A DNA stretch of 64,000 bases from Asbonarchaeum sp964517675 (GCA_964517675.1 CAZFEL010000002.1:248001-312000); one strand, 5' to 3'; counted from the stretch's first letter, positions 7,347 to 17,475 are shown. Numbers and translations: made by a program. The notes: a model not told the origin generated them from the sequence alone.

Positions 7347-9670
7347 CAGGCTCTGTCCTGGATACTGAAACCGCCTGATTCGAAATCGATATCTGTGCAC
7401 TGGTTCGAAACAGAGAGATCGACAGCAGCACCCAGTCCAGCATCATCGATCCGTGCCTCGAACCGATCGATCGCCTCTGCATATTCCTGTGGTTCTGTTA
7501 TCGAGATGACGCGTGGTCGATCGTCTGGATCTGAGATGGTCTCATCAGGGATGTCTTCCGGTCCGTAGCTGACGTTGATGCCGGCTGTGTTGCCTGTGAA
7601 TATCTCCACGTCGCTCTCGGTGGCGAAGGCGTTCAAGTCGGTGAGGAAGGTCAGTTCTGTCTCTGTGACAGCCTGATCACGGATCGCGTCTGGGCTGATG
7701 TCGATCGTGTAGATCTTCAGTTCATCGATCGTCCCGTTGAATCCGTCTCCGATCGTGAAATTGTTGGCTTCAAATTCGAGATCACCCTGTACTATCGTTG
7801 ATCCGTCCTGGTTGCCGTCAAGGAAGACGGTTAGGTTCCTCTGGCTCTCATCGTACCTGAGCGCGGCGTGGTGCCAGGTCCCGGGCTGGTCCTGGATGTC
7901 GCTCGATCCCTTGACGGTCATCAGGTCGTCGGTCTCGTTCCTGTACAGTCCCTGGAGGACGTAATCGCCGGTCTGGTTGATGATCCGGAATCCTGGTGTA
8001 TCGTCAGGATACTGGAGGAGCTCGACGGACCGGCCGAAGTCCTGTTCGACCATCGGAGCCCGGAACCACAGGGAGATGGTGAAGTCCGTGTTCCTGAGCT
8101 CGAGGGGCGGGTCTTCATCGACGTAGAGACGGTTCTGGCCGTCGAAAGACAGGGCGAACCCGAACCTGCCGGGCTCCCAGACAGGATCGTCTGTCCCGCG
8201 GAACACGGCACTGAACGTGCCGGTGGTGTCGTTGACCTGGTCCCCGTAGCCCTTATCGAGGGCCCAACGGGCTGTGAAGCCATCAGGCTCATCGTAGCTG
8301 CGGCTGTCACAGTCGTCCCTGAGGAGATTGGGTCGTCGCTGTCCGTCCTCAATGACGATGAGGTCCTGGCAGTCGTCCCTGACACCGAGTCTCCCGAGGT
8401 TGAGGCTTATGTTGACGGGATGGGACCGGAGAGAACTGCCGTTGCGCTCTTCGAGGGTGACCCGGGCCTTGCTGGTCCACCCGGCTGACGGGACGAAGTT
8501 CCCTGTCTGTTCGTCGTTCGTGACGGTGGCCAGTGGAGGGTTCGAGTGGATATCCGCCCTGAAGGCGGGGAGACCGTTTTCCTCGAAGCTGATATCGAGA
8601 TACGGTATGTTCATCGTGCTGCTGTCCGGACCGAACCCGATGCGATCCTCGATCCCGTCTGCCGTCCCTCCATCGGCGGTATAAGATGTGATATTAGATG
8701 GAAGGGAGGTGGTATCGGTCATAAGCATAATTCCTTCCTCTGTCGTGGTGTTGACGGCACCGACGTAGGGGAGCTGGTCGTCGCTGAACGTACCGCTCCA
8801 GGAGTCGGTGCTCCCGATGGTGTGCTGGTTGGAGGTGCTGCCTGCCTCCCAGTGGCTGAGGACGGTGCTGTCCTCACCGTACCAGAACGATGTGTCGCTG
8901 TCGACGGAAATGTTGCCGTTGCGGCGGAGGAAGTTGTTGTCGCTGAACAGTGTGTAGTTGTGGGTGGCGTTGAACCTGACGGTCACATAGACCGGTCCTT
9001 CCTCGAGGACCTCGAAGTTGTCCTCATCCGGGTCGCCGCTGAAGATCAACGGCGACCGGGCGAGGTTGAAGCTATCAAGGCGCCGTGCCTCGTAGAGACC
9101 GTACGTGTTGCCGTCTTCGGATGTGCCGGTCTGGAAGGTGATGATGCTGTTCCTGAAGGCCTCCTCGTCCTCGTTGACCTGGATATCGGTCGGGTATTCG
9201 GGGGCCTGGATGTTGTCGTTGCCGTAGTACAGATGGACGTCCTCGCTCCGGCTGTCGGTCCTGACACTGGTCAGGAACCAGATGGTCGTCTGTGTGGTGT
9301 TACAGGTGCCGTCCTCGATCTGGTAGGGGATCTCGCGGTCCTGTTCGACGACGCGGAGATCGGCACAGTTGTCCTGCATCTTGCCCTGCTCGATGAGTGT
9401 CTCGGTATCGAGCTGTATGCTGACGGGATACTGTTCGATGTCCCTGCCTGCCCGTTCGAAGACGACGACATCACGGCGGTAGCTCCATGTCTCCTCGTAC
9501 CAGAGGCTGTCTATGTTGTTCTGGATGCTTCGGAACTGTGCTGGGCCGCTGCTGGTAGTAACCTCGTCGTAATCGATCCCACTGTAGTCATCGAGGACAT
9601 TGATCGTGATCGAGAGCGATCCTGCTACGAGGACGGCCGTGATGATGAAAAACTGTGCCTTGCGTCTCAC
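7343..9670 (-). CDS. Large pilin-like adhesin with DUF2341-like and LamG-like domains
   Basis: About 775 residues. The N-terminus RRKAQFFIITAVLVAGSLSI is a type IV pilin-like charged stub plus helix. It is followed by a DUF2341-like block (WYEETWSYRRDVVVFERAG), a long beta-rich central part, a second short DUF2341-like block (WTSKARVTLEERNGSSLRSH), and a concanavalin/LamG-like domain (FGFALSFDGQNRLYV, FTISLWFRAP, WHHAALRYDE). GTG at 9670 is chosen as start: it forms a GTGA overlap with the upstream gene's stop and follows GGTGGT. LamG domains often bind glycans, so a role in surface attachment is inferred. Last gene of the pilus-like run. Confidence 0.8.
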   Translation of the reverse strand: MRRKAQFFIITAVLVAGSLSITINVLDDYSGIDYDEVTTSSGPAQFRSIQNNIDSLWYEETWSYRRDVVVFERAGRDIEQYPVSIQLDTETLIEQGKMQDNCADLRVVEQDREIPYQIEDGTCNTTQTTIWFLTSVRTDSRSEDVHLYYGNDNIQAPEYPTDIQVNEDEEAFRNSIITFQTGTSEDGNTYGLYEARRLDSFNLARSPLIFSGDPDEDNFEVLEEGPVYVTVRFNATHNYTLFSDNNFLRRNGNISVDSDTSFWYGEDSTVLSHWEAGSTSNQHTIGSTDSWSGTFSDDQLPYVGAVNTTTEEGIMLMTDTTSLPSNITSYTADGGTADGIEDRIGFGPDSSTMNIPYLDISFEENGLPAFRADIHSNPPLATVTNDEQTGNFVPSAGWTSKARVTLEERNGSSLRSHPVNISLNLGRLGVRDDCQDLIVIEDGQRRPNLLRDDCDSRSYDEPDGFTARWALDKGYGDQVNDTTGTFSAVFRGTDDPVWEPGRFGFALSFDGQNRLYVDEDPPLELRNTDFTISLWFRAPMVEQDFGRSVELLQYPDDTPGFRIINQTGDYVLQGLYRNETDDLMTVKGSSDIQDQPGTWHHAALRYDESQRNLTVFLDGNQDGSTIVQGDLEFEANNFTIGDGFNGTIDELKIYTIDISPDAIRDQAVTETELTFLTDLNAFATESDVEIFTGNTAGINVSYGPEDIPDETISDPDDRPRVISITEPQEYAEAIDRFEARIDDAGLGAAVDLSVSNQCTDIDFESGGFSIQDRAC

Positions 9671-11823
9671 TGGAACCACCACACGCTGCTGATATGATAC
9701 GGGGCATAGACATCGCCCTCAATGTCGCTGGAGTACCCGATCCCGACCGACGGTGATCCGATGGTTTTCGGCTCCGAGAACCGGTACCGGTCCATGGCGG
9801 CCCGGATGGTGACGGCCTTGAGGAAGGCCTGATTGTCGATGCCGGGGCCGAGGGTGCCGGTGAGGAAGACATCGCCGTCCCCGCTGTAGGCGTCCTCGAT
9901 CCAGAGGGCCGTCCCGACCTGCTCAGGTGCGACCCGCTCGAGGTAGACCCAGGTCCCCTCAGATCCGATATCGAGGCGGTAGGTCTTCCCGTCGATATCG
10001 ATCTGTTCGCCCTCCTGGTAGATACCCTCGGGACCGAAGCCGTCGCCGGTCTCGGTGGTGCTGTCATCGACATCACCGTCCCCGGTGAAATCGAAGTTGA
10101 CGTATTCGTACTGCCGGTCGCAGGGCCTGATGTTCGTCGTCACGATACCGTACGTGCCGCCCTCGAGGTCGAAGATCCGGCCCTTGTGGTCATTGTCGGA
10201 GGAACAGTCCGATGGCGGCCAGCCGCTGAAGCTGGCACTGCTTTCGAGGCCAGTGACGTTGAGACTGGCTGCTGTGTTGTTCCACTCCCACTCGGGTGCG
10301 GCCATGATCGGTGTCCCCCCGGCGACGTTGCCAGGGTGTTTGTTGGTGAACCTGTACCGGTCCTCGGGCTGGAGGACCAGAGGATAGGTGTCCTGGACCG
10401 TGAAGAGGTTGCCTTCGATCACGGCCTGTTCACCGGGATTGAACGTCGTCTCGAAACCGGGACGGGAGATCGTCGCTTCTCCGGATAGCAGGGAGGTGTT
10501 GACCGTGTACCGCTGACCGCGTATCGTGGCATTCGCCCATGCCCGGACCGGATCTGGCTGTGGTCGTTCGATGAACCGGTCCTCGGGCACGTCCATCGTC
10601 AGGCCGTCGAAGTAACTGGAGACGGTATCTGCTGGCGTGCCTGCGTCCCCGTCGAGGAGCGTGTTGAATCCGGGTCCGTCGTCGATGACAGGGTAATCCA
10701 CCCACTCGAAGCCTATCCGGTCGTAGAAGGACCCCTCGAAGGCCTGTTCATCGTAGCCCGTGAAGTTGGTCATCTGGAGGATGGTACCGCCCCCGGCGAG
10801 GTAGTCCTGGAGTGGTTCCCGGTAGGTATCGAGGAGGGATGGATCGTCGCCGTGGTGGAGGATGATGTCCTGTTGGAGGAGGTTCTCAGGGGCTGCCTCG
10901 AACGGGAGGAGCCGGTTGAGGCTGTAAAACTCGCCGAGGATCCGAACCTCGTCACCTTCCTCGTAGGGGCCATGGAAGCCCCCGCCTTCGTCGATGTAGA
11001 GCTCATCACCGTCCGGGGTGACCCGGAGGTCGATGGTGGCCCCATCCATGTCGATACTCGTCTCGAAGCCATCGTCTGTCTCGGTGAACTCGGTCTCGGG
11101 GACGAACAGTCGGGGGAAGATCTCGGCGGCCCCGAGAGCGGCCCGGATATCGAACTGGCTCACCTGGATACGCGCGAGGCTCTGGTTGATCCTGCGGTAC
11201 GCTGTCATGTTGTACAGGGTGAGTGTCTCGTTGATGTGGCCGACCTGGTACCTGTGACCGGTGCAGTCACCACCGGGACACCAGGTGATGGTGTCTCCCT
11301 GCTCGTAGGGACCTTCATCGAGGAGACCTCCTTGGTCGTCGTAGCTGTCGTTGCCGTCGAAATCGATGTTCACTGTATCGTACTGGCTGATGTTGTCCTC
11401 GCGGGAGTCCGAGAGGACGAAATCAACCCCTAGGATGGTGCCGGAACGATACTCGTCCTCGGTGGCAGGGAGACCATCACCGCTGGCGCCGGCGGTGGTC
11501 TGGGATCTGGTAATGTCGCTGTCGTTCATCAGTATCCCGATATCGAGGGTCCGCTGCGGGAGGCCGTCGATGTACAGGGAGTAGTCCATCTCGGCGCCGA
11601 TGGCGTCCGTGACTGCCGCGATGACGCCGGGATCGTCGTTGGTCAGTGCCTGTTCCATGATACCGGTCCGGGTCAGGGTCTCGAGGACGTCGCTGGACCG
11701 CTGGGTGAGGGCTGTCTCACGCCAGTCGGTGGATTCTGGAGCGGTGACAAGGGTGCTGAGGTACAGAAGGACGAGCATGCTGGCGATGACGCCCTCGATG
11801 GCGTGCATGTATGCTTTCTTCAT
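9667..11823 (-). CDS. Large pilin-like surface protein
   Basis: This protein of about 718 residues starts MKKAYMHAIEGVIASMLVLL, a short charged stub followed by a hydrophobic helix as in archaeal pilin-like proteins. The exported body is acidic with several similar modules: GPYEQGDTITWCPG, GPYEEGDEVRILGEFYSLN and GIYQEGEQIDIDGKTYRLD, each next to a 'nid.DgngSyDD'-like segment, suggesting three copies of one small beta domain. A region around LQQDIILHHGDDPSLLDTYREP resembles the GATase-like fold seen in large surface proteins. The start overlaps the upstream stop (TGATG). Confidence 0.75.
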   Translation of the reverse strand: MKKAYMHAIEGVIASMLVLLYLSTLVTAPESTDWRETALTQRSSDVLETLTRTGIMEQALTNDDPGVIAAVTDAIGAEMDYSLYIDGLPQRTLDIGILMNDSDITRSQTTAGASGDGLPATEDEYRSGTILGVDFVLSDSREDNISQYDTVNIDFDGNDSYDDQGGLLDEGPYEQGDTITWCPGGDCTGHRYQVGHINETLTLYNMTAYRRINQSLARIQVSQFDIRAALGAAEIFPRLFVPETEFTETDDGFETSIDMDGATIDLRVTPDGDELYIDEGGGFHGPYEEGDEVRILGEFYSLNRLLPFEAAPENLLQQDIILHHGDDPSLLDTYREPLQDYLAGGGTILQMTNFTGYDEQAFEGSFYDRIGFEWVDYPVIDDGPGFNTLLDGDAGTPADTVSSYFDGLTMDVPEDRFIERPQPDPVRAWANATIRGQRYTVNTSLLSGEATISRPGFETTFNPGEQAVIEGNLFTVQDTYPLVLQPEDRYRFTNKHPGNVAGGTPIMAAPEWEWNNTAASLNVTGLESSASFSGWPPSDCSSDNDHKGRIFDLEGGTYGIVTTNIRPCDRQYEYVNFDFTGDGDVDDSTTETGDGFGPEGIYQEGEQIDIDGKTYRLDIGSEGTWVYLERVAPEQVGTALWIEDAYSGDGDVFLTGTLGPGIDNQAFLKAVTIRAAMDRYRFSEPKTIGSPSVGIGYSSDIEGDVYAPYHISSVWWFQ

Positions 11824-12647
11824 CAGGACCACATCTCCACGTCGATCCGTACTGGGTTTGGGCCGATGTTGCCGAACCTGCGGGCGGTGACGACGGTTGA
11901 TTCGGCGGCAGGTGTTCTCGTGCCGACGTTGCCGAGCGGCCTGCTGAGGACGACTGTCTTGCCGTCGCTGGCGAAGATGCCTGAGTCAGGGACCGAGAGA
12001 CGGTATCGCCTGCCGTCGAAGGACAGGATCTGGTTGCCTGCGGGCCCGAGCCTGATGGCGTCGGTGAAGTCCCAGTCCTCGCTGATGTAGATGGTATCAT
12101 AGGTGCCCTGGTGGGCCGTAACGAGGACGCGTTTCTCGGCTCCGTTGGCGGTGATGCTGCCGTACCGGACAGTGTCGTTGGCGTCGTCGTAGCTGTCTGT
12201 CGTGGGCTCGGTGATCACCTGTCCGATCTTCCCGCCGGGATCGTTTTTCTCGAAGCTGCTGGCGGTATCGATGATCGAGAACTCGGTGAATTCGATGTTG
12301 AAGTCTTTATCGATCTGGAGGAGTAATTTGACGTCCTTATAATCCATCGAGACGATTTTCCGTATCTTGTCCCTGCTGAGATCGCCGTCCTGTCCGACGA
12401 GCCCGAGCTGGGTGGTGTTCTCAAGGTGGTTGTGCCAGTCCGGGCCGGTCCGGGTATCGGATGCCCACTGTCCGGTGTCGGACAGGAGCACGGCGGTTGA
12501 GGCCCATACCTGGGTCTCGATGCTGTTTTCCTCGATCGCGCTGGTGAACTGGGGCAGGGTGCCGAGGACGCCGGCGACGACGAACAGGATAGATGAGAAA
12601 AAAAGGAGGGCGCCACCGGTGTACTCGATCGAGATCTGTCCTTTCAC
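11823..12647 (-). CDS. Pilin-like protein (KGQISIEY type)
   Basis: The 274-residue product begins MKGQISIEYTGGALLFFSSI. The KGQ/ISIEY pattern followed by a hydrophobic helix is the class III signal cleaved by archaeal prepilin peptidase. The exported part is beta-rich and ends with RIDVEMWS. It lies 4 bp downstream of the membrane platform gene and overlaps the next gene, so translation is probably coupled. It is likely a minor pilin or priming subunit; no ligand-binding motif was recognised. Confidence 0.78.
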   Translation of the reverse strand: MKGQISIEYTGGALLFFSSILFVVAGVLGTLPQFTSAIEENSIETQVWASTAVLLSDTGQWASDTRTGPDWHNHLENTTQLGLVGQDGDLSRDKIRKIVSMDYKDVKLLLQIDKDFNIEFTEFSIIDTASSFEKNDPGGKIGQVITEPTTDSYDDANDTVRYGSITANGAEKRVLVTAHQGTYDTIYISEDWDFTDAIRLGPAGNQILSFDGRRYRLSVPDSGIFASDGKTVVLSRPLGNVGTRTPAAESTVVTARRFGNIGPNPVRIDVEMWS

Positions 12648-12651
12648 CGGA

Positions 12652-13569
12652 TCACCCCATGATGGTCATGACGCCGATGTAGATGATGAACCCTGTCGGG
12701 GCCATGAGCATGATGTGTTTGACACCGGCGGAGACCTTACCGGAGCCGATCTCTCCTGCGACGAGCCCGTTGAACACGCCCTCGACCATCAGCATGAGCA
12801 GGAAGATGGCCTTGTAGTAGCACAGCTTGGCATTCGGGTCCGGGTCGAGGCCGAAGATCGGGCACATGCTACAGATCGCTGATGCCCCTTCGGTACAGAA
12901 GTTCGGTGGTGTGCCGATGAACCCGCCGCCGCTGATATCGAGCAGCGGGACGAGGATGTAATACAGTGCCAGCAGGATACCGACGAACAGGAAGTAGATC
13001 GCATAGATGATCAGGACCTGCTGCTGGAGGACGGCCTTTCGCTCCCGTTCGGCCTCTTTGATCTTCGAGGCGTCCTGTGCGATCGCGTCCATGGTCTCGG
13101 AGATGTCCCCGCCGGCCTCGTAGGACTGCATGATGATCGAGATCGACCGCTTGATGAGCGATGAACCCTCCATGCGGTTCTGGAACCGTTCCATGACCTC
13201 GGGGAACGGGATGCCCCAGGAGAGCTGGTCTGCTGCCTTCCGGACGTCGTCGTTGAGTCGGCCGTAGTCGGTCTTGGCGGCGTTCTCGAAGGCATTCGGG
13301 AGGGACATCCCTGATTTGCGCGATTCAGAAAGATTGCGGAGGAAACCCGGGAACTCTCGTTCCATGGCCTTGTATTTTTTGGTCTGGAGGTACGTGTAGA
13401 CGCCGTAGGGGATAAAGGCGACCCCGAGCCCTGCGAGAAACAGCGCCCCCCCGATCCCCTGGCTGCCCATGAAAAAGACTGCAAGGGCGATCACCAGGAG
13501 GAGGCCGCCGCTGCCGAAGGAGACGTACTCGATCTTTTCCTTCTCGCTCAGGTTATCGATGAATTCCAT
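12652..13569 (-). CDS. TadC/FlaJ-like type II secretion F membrane protein (1)
   Basis: This 305-residue membrane protein has two N-terminal helices, a cytoplasmic T2SSF domain (FPGFLRNLSESRKSGMSLPN, FENAAKTDYGRLNDDVRKAA, SIIMQSYEAGGDISETMDAI) and C-terminal helices. The loop carrying CTEGASAICSMCP is Cys-rich and probably lies outside. It is one of two adjacent T2SSF proteins, as in Tad-like and archaeal pili where two platform subunits pair. It transmits the work of the ATPase at 14532-16334 to pilin assembly. Confidence 0.88.
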   Translation of the reverse strand: MEFIDNLSEKEKIEYVSFGSGGLLLVIALAVFFMGSQGIGGALFLAGLGVAFIPYGVYTYLQTKKYKAMEREFPGFLRNLSESRKSGMSLPNAFENAAKTDYGRLNDDVRKAADQLSWGIPFPEVMERFQNRMEGSSLIKRSISIIMQSYEAGGDISETMDAIAQDASKIKEAERERKAVLQQQVLIIYAIYFLFVGILLALYYILVPLLDISGGGFIGTPPNFCTEGASAICSMCPIFGLDPDPNAKLCYYKAIFLLMLMVEGVFNGLVAGEIGSGKVSAGVKHIMLMAPTGFIIYIGVMTIMG

Positions 13570-13635
13570 CGTACTGGCGCTGCCTGTTATATACTGGGTG
13601 GTGCGACTTTTCAGTGTGTTGTCCCGTCCGGTCTG

Positions 13636-14520
13636 TCACTCGAGCGGGGAGGTGGACTTGACGATGAGGATGAACGCGATCGCTGCCATCGGCAGCAACA
13701 GCGTGACGGTGGCCAGCTGGATGCCGAGGACGAGGGTACGGCCGGATCCGAGTGCGGACATGATGGTCGAGATGATCATGAGGAAGACGGAGCCGACGAT
13801 GACGACGGTGATGTACATCTCGACCATGAGGGAGAGTGTGTCGGTGAATGTATCGAGTTCCCGCCGGTAGTCGGCCATGTACGCGTCTGTCTTCTGCTGG
13901 AGGAAGCTCTTGAGGTCTCCGCCAGTTGTGATGACTGAGTTGAGGCCCCAGAGGAGCTCCTTGAACTTCTCTGATGGTGTCCGCTGGGCTGCGTTGGTGA
14001 GTGCTTCGTCAAGATCGGCACCGAAGCTGTAGACGTCCCGAGCTATCTTTGCAGATTCCTTCGATATCTCGCCGTACTCCTCGAACTGGCCGAGGAGTTT
14101 GAACATCGCTGCAGGTGGTGTACCGGATCCTGCGACGGTCGAGAGGTACATGGTTGCGAACGGGAGGTTGTGGTTGATATCATCCCGGCGCTTGGATACC
14201 TGTATCGATGGATAGACATAGAAGGCCATGAAGACCCCGACGCCGAGGAACATACCGACGAACAGGCCTGTGATCAGACCGGCGATGATTCCTGTGAGCG
14301 TCCCCATGGCGAGGCCGACGAAGACGGTGAGCAGCGGGGCGGCGATGATGACGGCGATCGTCGCTGACATGAGAGCGGTGCTGAGGTACTCTGTCAGCGT
14401 GTAGGACATATCTGCCTTCTGGAGGTCCTCTTTGATGTCCTGGAAGTAATCGGTGATGAGGAGAGCGTATCTGCTGAAGTACTGATCGGCCTGTTGTACG
14501 TACCAGCTCTTCTCCGCCAT
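13636..14520 (-). CDS. TadC/FlaJ-like type II secretion F membrane protein (2)
   Basis: The 294-residue platform protein has a long N-terminal cytoplasmic part, two helices (residues about 45-110), the T2SSF core (INHNLPFATMYLSTVAGSGT, PPAAMFKLLGQFEEYGEISK, LLWGLNSVITTGGDLKSFLQ) and two C-terminal helices. Its core closely resembles the FlaJ-type protein starting at 63420 (PPSAMFKLLINFEEYDEIS), so the two loci are paralogous. It lies 11 bp downstream of the ATPase gene. Confidence 0.9.
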   Translation of the reverse strand: MAEKSWYVQQADQYFSRYALLITDYFQDIKEDLQKADMSYTLTEYLSTALMSATIAVIIAAPLLTVFVGLAMGTLTGIIAGLITGLFVGMFLGVGVFMAFYVYPSIQVSKRRDDINHNLPFATMYLSTVAGSGTPPAAMFKLLGQFEEYGEISKESAKIARDVYSFGADLDEALTNAAQRTPSEKFKELLWGLNSVITTGGDLKSFLQQKTDAYMADYRRELDTFTDTLSLMVEMYITVVIVGSVFLMIISTIMSALGSGRTLVLGIQLATVTLLLPMAAIAFILIVKSTSPLE

Positions 14521-14531
14521 CGGTCAACCAC

Positions 14532-16334
14532 CTAGTACTCTGCCTCGAGCCGCTCCATGATCTGGGAGGGGTGGTGGTAGTAGGTGGAGATGATCCGGCC
14601 GACGTCTTTGTAATGTTTGATGCCCTGTTCTTTCATCCATTCGAGTATCTTCTTGCGCCGCATCAGCTCTTCCTGGACCTCGCGGATCTCGACGCCCTGT
14701 TCCTCTGCTATCTCTGCGAGGATCGATGAGCCGCTGGCGCTTTCGAAGTCATCATCGGCTGCCTGCCACTTGAACAGACGGTTGACAAGTGGCTTGCCGT
14801 CCTCCTGGTCGTATCCCTCGAACTCGTAGATGCTGTCGACGCGGCGCAGATAGGTGCCCTGGCGTCGTGTCCGCTTGGCGAACACGATCAGGTCGAGGTT
14901 CTCGATGAGCGAGGGCGGGAGCTCGATCGGCTTGGTGGTCAGCCGGTCCATGATCTTCTCCATGCTGGAGGCGTGCAGTGTCGCCATGCCGGGGTGGCCG
15001 GTGGCGATCTGCTGGAAGAGGATGTATGCCTCCTCGCCCCGGACCTCTCCGACGATGATGTAGTCCGGGCGCTGGCGGAGGGACTCCTTGAGCAGGTCGT
15101 CCAGGGAGACGCTGCCGGTCTGCTGTTCGCCGAACCCGAACCCCTCCCGTGCGGTCTCTGGCACCCAGTTGGGGTGCGGGAGGCGGAGCTCGGGTGTGTC
15201 CTCGATGGAGACGATCTTGAGTTCGGGTCTGATGAACAGTGAGATCGAGTTGAGCAGGGTGGTCTTACCGGCGGCGGTGGCTCCTGCGACGAGGATGGAC
15301 TTACCGTGCTCGACGGCCATCCAGAGGTACGCGAGCATCTGGGAGTCCAGTGTGCCGTACTCCATGAGATGGATGGGGGTCAGTGGTTCGTCGGTGAACC
15401 GCCTGATCGTGAAGTTCGTCCCTCGCCTGGCGATGTCTGTCCCGAGTGTTGCCTGGACACGTGAACCGTCTGGCAGTGAGCCATCGAGCAGGGGCTCGGC
15501 CATCGAGATCGACCGTCCGCACCGCTGTGCGAGCTTGCGGACGAAGGAGTCGAGCTCTTCTTCCTCCTCGAAGACGACGTTGGTCTTGACCGAGCCGATC
15601 TCCGGGTCGCGGTGGTAGGCATAGATAGGGATCCCTTCCCCGTCACAGGAGATGTCCTCGATCTCGGTGTCGTTCATCAGTGGCTCGACCTTCCCGAGGC
15701 CGACGAAGTTTCGGTACGCGTAGTATTCGATGATATCCTTCTGCTCCTGTGTGAGCCCGAAGCCGTGGCTCTCGAGGATGTCACGGACCTTCTCTTCAAG
15801 GTATTCCTTTGCCTCGTCCTGTTTCAGCTGGCCGAAGTCAACGTCGATCTGTTCTTTGAGCAGATCCTCGACCTTGTCCAGGACCTCTCGCATCTCAGGG
15901 GTGAGGTCGGGTTCGTGGACCTGGTAGATGAGGCTGTCATCCTCGGGATGGTAGTTGATATCGACCCACGCGAAGACCTGTTCGTTGGGGCCGGGGTCCT
16001 GCGGTATGAGGGGATACCGCATGGAGATGTCTTCGTCGGGTTCCTCCTCCTGTTCCTGTTCGTCCTCTTCGAGCCAGCTGGAACTGTCCTCTGAGAATGT
16101 CGGTCGGAGGCTGATACGGTCTTCGCCTCCTTCGGTCATTTCGATGCCGCTTTCGTCCTCCTCGTCTCCGTCCTCGTCGTCAGGCTCGGAGTCGTCCTCC
16201 TTGTCAGTCGGGACATTGCCCTCGACCTCGATCGTCTCGGGGAACTGCCGCTTCATCTCCTCCTGTTGTTCCTGTTCTTTCTCCTGCTTTGCCTTGCGGA
16301 GGCGTTTCGCGAGTTTGGCGAAGTCGATGGCCAT
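14532..16334 (-). CDS. Type II/IV secretion ATPase, pilus motor (1)
   Basis: The 600-residue protein has a charged, acidic N-terminal extension (about residues 1-110) and then the secretion ATPase core. Walker A ATAAGKTTLLNS lies near 350, the Asp box EDTPELRLPHPNW near 380, Walker B IIVGEVRGEEA near 425, and the His box GHPGMATLHASS near 445. Its paralogue at 58785-60740 keeps the same motifs. It powers assembly of the pilin-like proteins of this operon at the inner face of the membrane. ATGA overlap with the preceding pilin-like gene indicates coupled translation. Confidence 0.94.
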   Translation of the reverse strand: MAIDFAKLAKRLRKAKQEKEQEQQEEMKRQFPETIEVEGNVPTDKEDDSEPDDEDGDEEDESGIEMTEGGEDRISLRPTFSEDSSSWLEEDEQEQEEEPDEDISMRYPLIPQDPGPNEQVFAWVDINYHPEDDSLIYQVHEPDLTPEMREVLDKVEDLLKEQIDVDFGQLKQDEAKEYLEEKVRDILESHGFGLTQEQKDIIEYYAYRNFVGLGKVEPLMNDTEIEDISCDGEGIPIYAYHRDPEIGSVKTNVVFEEEEELDSFVRKLAQRCGRSISMAEPLLDGSLPDGSRVQATLGTDIARRGTNFTIRRFTDEPLTPIHLMEYGTLDSQMLAYLWMAVEHGKSILVAGATAAGKTTLLNSISLFIRPELKIVSIEDTPELRLPHPNWVPETAREGFGFGEQQTGSVSLDDLLKESLRQRPDYIIVGEVRGEEAYILFQQIATGHPGMATLHASSMEKIMDRLTTKPIELPPSLIENLDLIVFAKRTRRQGTYLRRVDSIYEFEGYDQEDGKPLVNRLFKWQAADDDFESASGSSILAEIAEEQGVEIREVQEELMRRKKILEWMKEQGIKHYKDVGRIISTYYHHPSQIMERLEAEY

Positions 16335-16759
16335 CAGGGATTCCCTATGGTTATTGTGTCCTGCTCTTTACTTATAACCGCTGTCTGGTATTCGCTCGAT
16401 ACGCTTCCTTCGAGGTCGTATGTCTCGGTCAGGCCGTAGACGGGGGTGAGATGGCTGCGTTCCTGGACCACGACGGCGACCCCGCTGTCGGTGAAGTTGA
16501 TCCGGTAGGGATCGCCGGCGATGGATTCCGGCATCGTAAAGGATACCGTCCCGTCTGCCTGCGTGCGGATGAGCTGGGTTATGTGGGAGCTGACGACCTC
16601 GGAGATGAGTTCGCTCTGCTGTTCGGTGGCGTCCGCTTTGACGTCCCGGCCAAAGTCCTCGAAGGCGGTGAGAAACCCGGATACGATGGCGATGCCGAGT
16701 GCGAACAGGACGACCTGCTCGACGACCGCGTACTGTCCCTTCCGTGTACGCCCGATCAT
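16334..16759 (-). CDS. Small pilin-like protein
   Basis: The product is 141 residues from the ATG at 16759. It starts MIGRTRKGQYAVVEQVVLFA, a KGQ-type class III signal with a hydrophobic helix, and has a short beta-rich exported part. The frame upstream of this ATG is low-complexity antisense of the next gene and is left out. Four bases separate it from the upstream gene's stop, and its own stop overlaps the ATPase start. Confidence 0.8.
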   Translation of the reverse strand: MIGRTRKGQYAVVEQVVLFALGIAIVSGFLTAFEDFGRDVKADATEQQSELISEVVSSHITQLIRTQADGTVSFTMPESIAGDPYRINFTDSGVAVVVQERSHLTPVYGLTETYDLEGSVSSEYQTAVISKEQDTITIGNP

Positions 16760-16763
16760 CCTG

Positions 16764-17414
16764 CTACTCGATCCGGATCTGGACCTTCTGTCGCTGGAGT
16801 GGACCGTTTGTCGCTGATGCGCCCTGTTCTGTGGTTTCTTCGCCCTGTGTGATGACGATGCTGTTCGTCCCGCCGGATGTATCCAGGTTGCCGTCCCCGA
16901 CGAGGTCGATCTTGTAGCCTTGGTCGGATTCGAGGTCCTGGAGCTCCCGGAAGACGATCTTGAAGGTGGTCTGGTATTCATCGCCCTGCTGTTCGGCCCT
17001 GGCGATCAGGACACCTGGTCTGTCCTGGTTCTGGATGCCATAGCCGCCGCCGAAGCCGGCCTCGGGGACGCCGTTCATGTCGTTCTCGTTGAGCGGCACC
17101 CACCGACCTGTCGCGACGTACGCTGCGTTGGTGGTGCCGGTGTAGACGATGGTGTCGTTCTCGGGCAGTACCTCGAAGAAGCCATCGCGGACGTTTATGC
17201 TGACTTCGCTGGAGCCGCCTCGCTGTGAGACGGCGACGATCTCCTCTTCGAGGTCCTGGAGGGAGGATACGGTTCCCTGGAGGTTGCTGACGTCCTGGTT
17301 CTTCTGGAGGAGGGGTACGCCCCATGTATATGCTGATGAGATACCGACGACGAGGATGCCTCCGAGAAGAACGGCGGTGACGACCTGCGATTGTCCTTTG
17401 CTCCGGTCAGGCAT
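16764..17414 (-). CDS. Pilin-like protein
   Basis: The product is about 216 residues. It starts MPDRSKGQSQVVTAVLLGGI with a KGQ class III signal and one helix; the exported part has GGGYGIQNQDRPGVLIARAE and is beta-rich. An ATG five codons upstream is possible, but the start at 17414 gives the compact signal seen in its neighbours. A TATA-like TTTTTATTAC (about 17447-17456) lies ahead, so a promoter may start the downstream part of the pilus operon here. Confidence 0.8.
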   Translation of the reverse strand: MPDRSKGQSQVVTAVLLGGILVVGISSAYTWGVPLLQKNQDVSNLQGTVSSLQDLEEEIVAVSQRGGSSEVSINVRDGFFEVLPENDTIVYTGTTNAAYVATGRWVPLNENDMNGVPEAGFGGGYGIQNQDRPGVLIARAEQQGDEYQTTFKIVFRELQDLESDQGYKIDLVGDGNLDTSGGTNSIVITQGEETTEQGASATNGPLQRQKVQIRIE

Positions 17415-17475
17415 GGAAGACCACATCATCTACCATGGTGGCGGTGTAATAAAAAGTTACAGGGAGCGGTCCGGA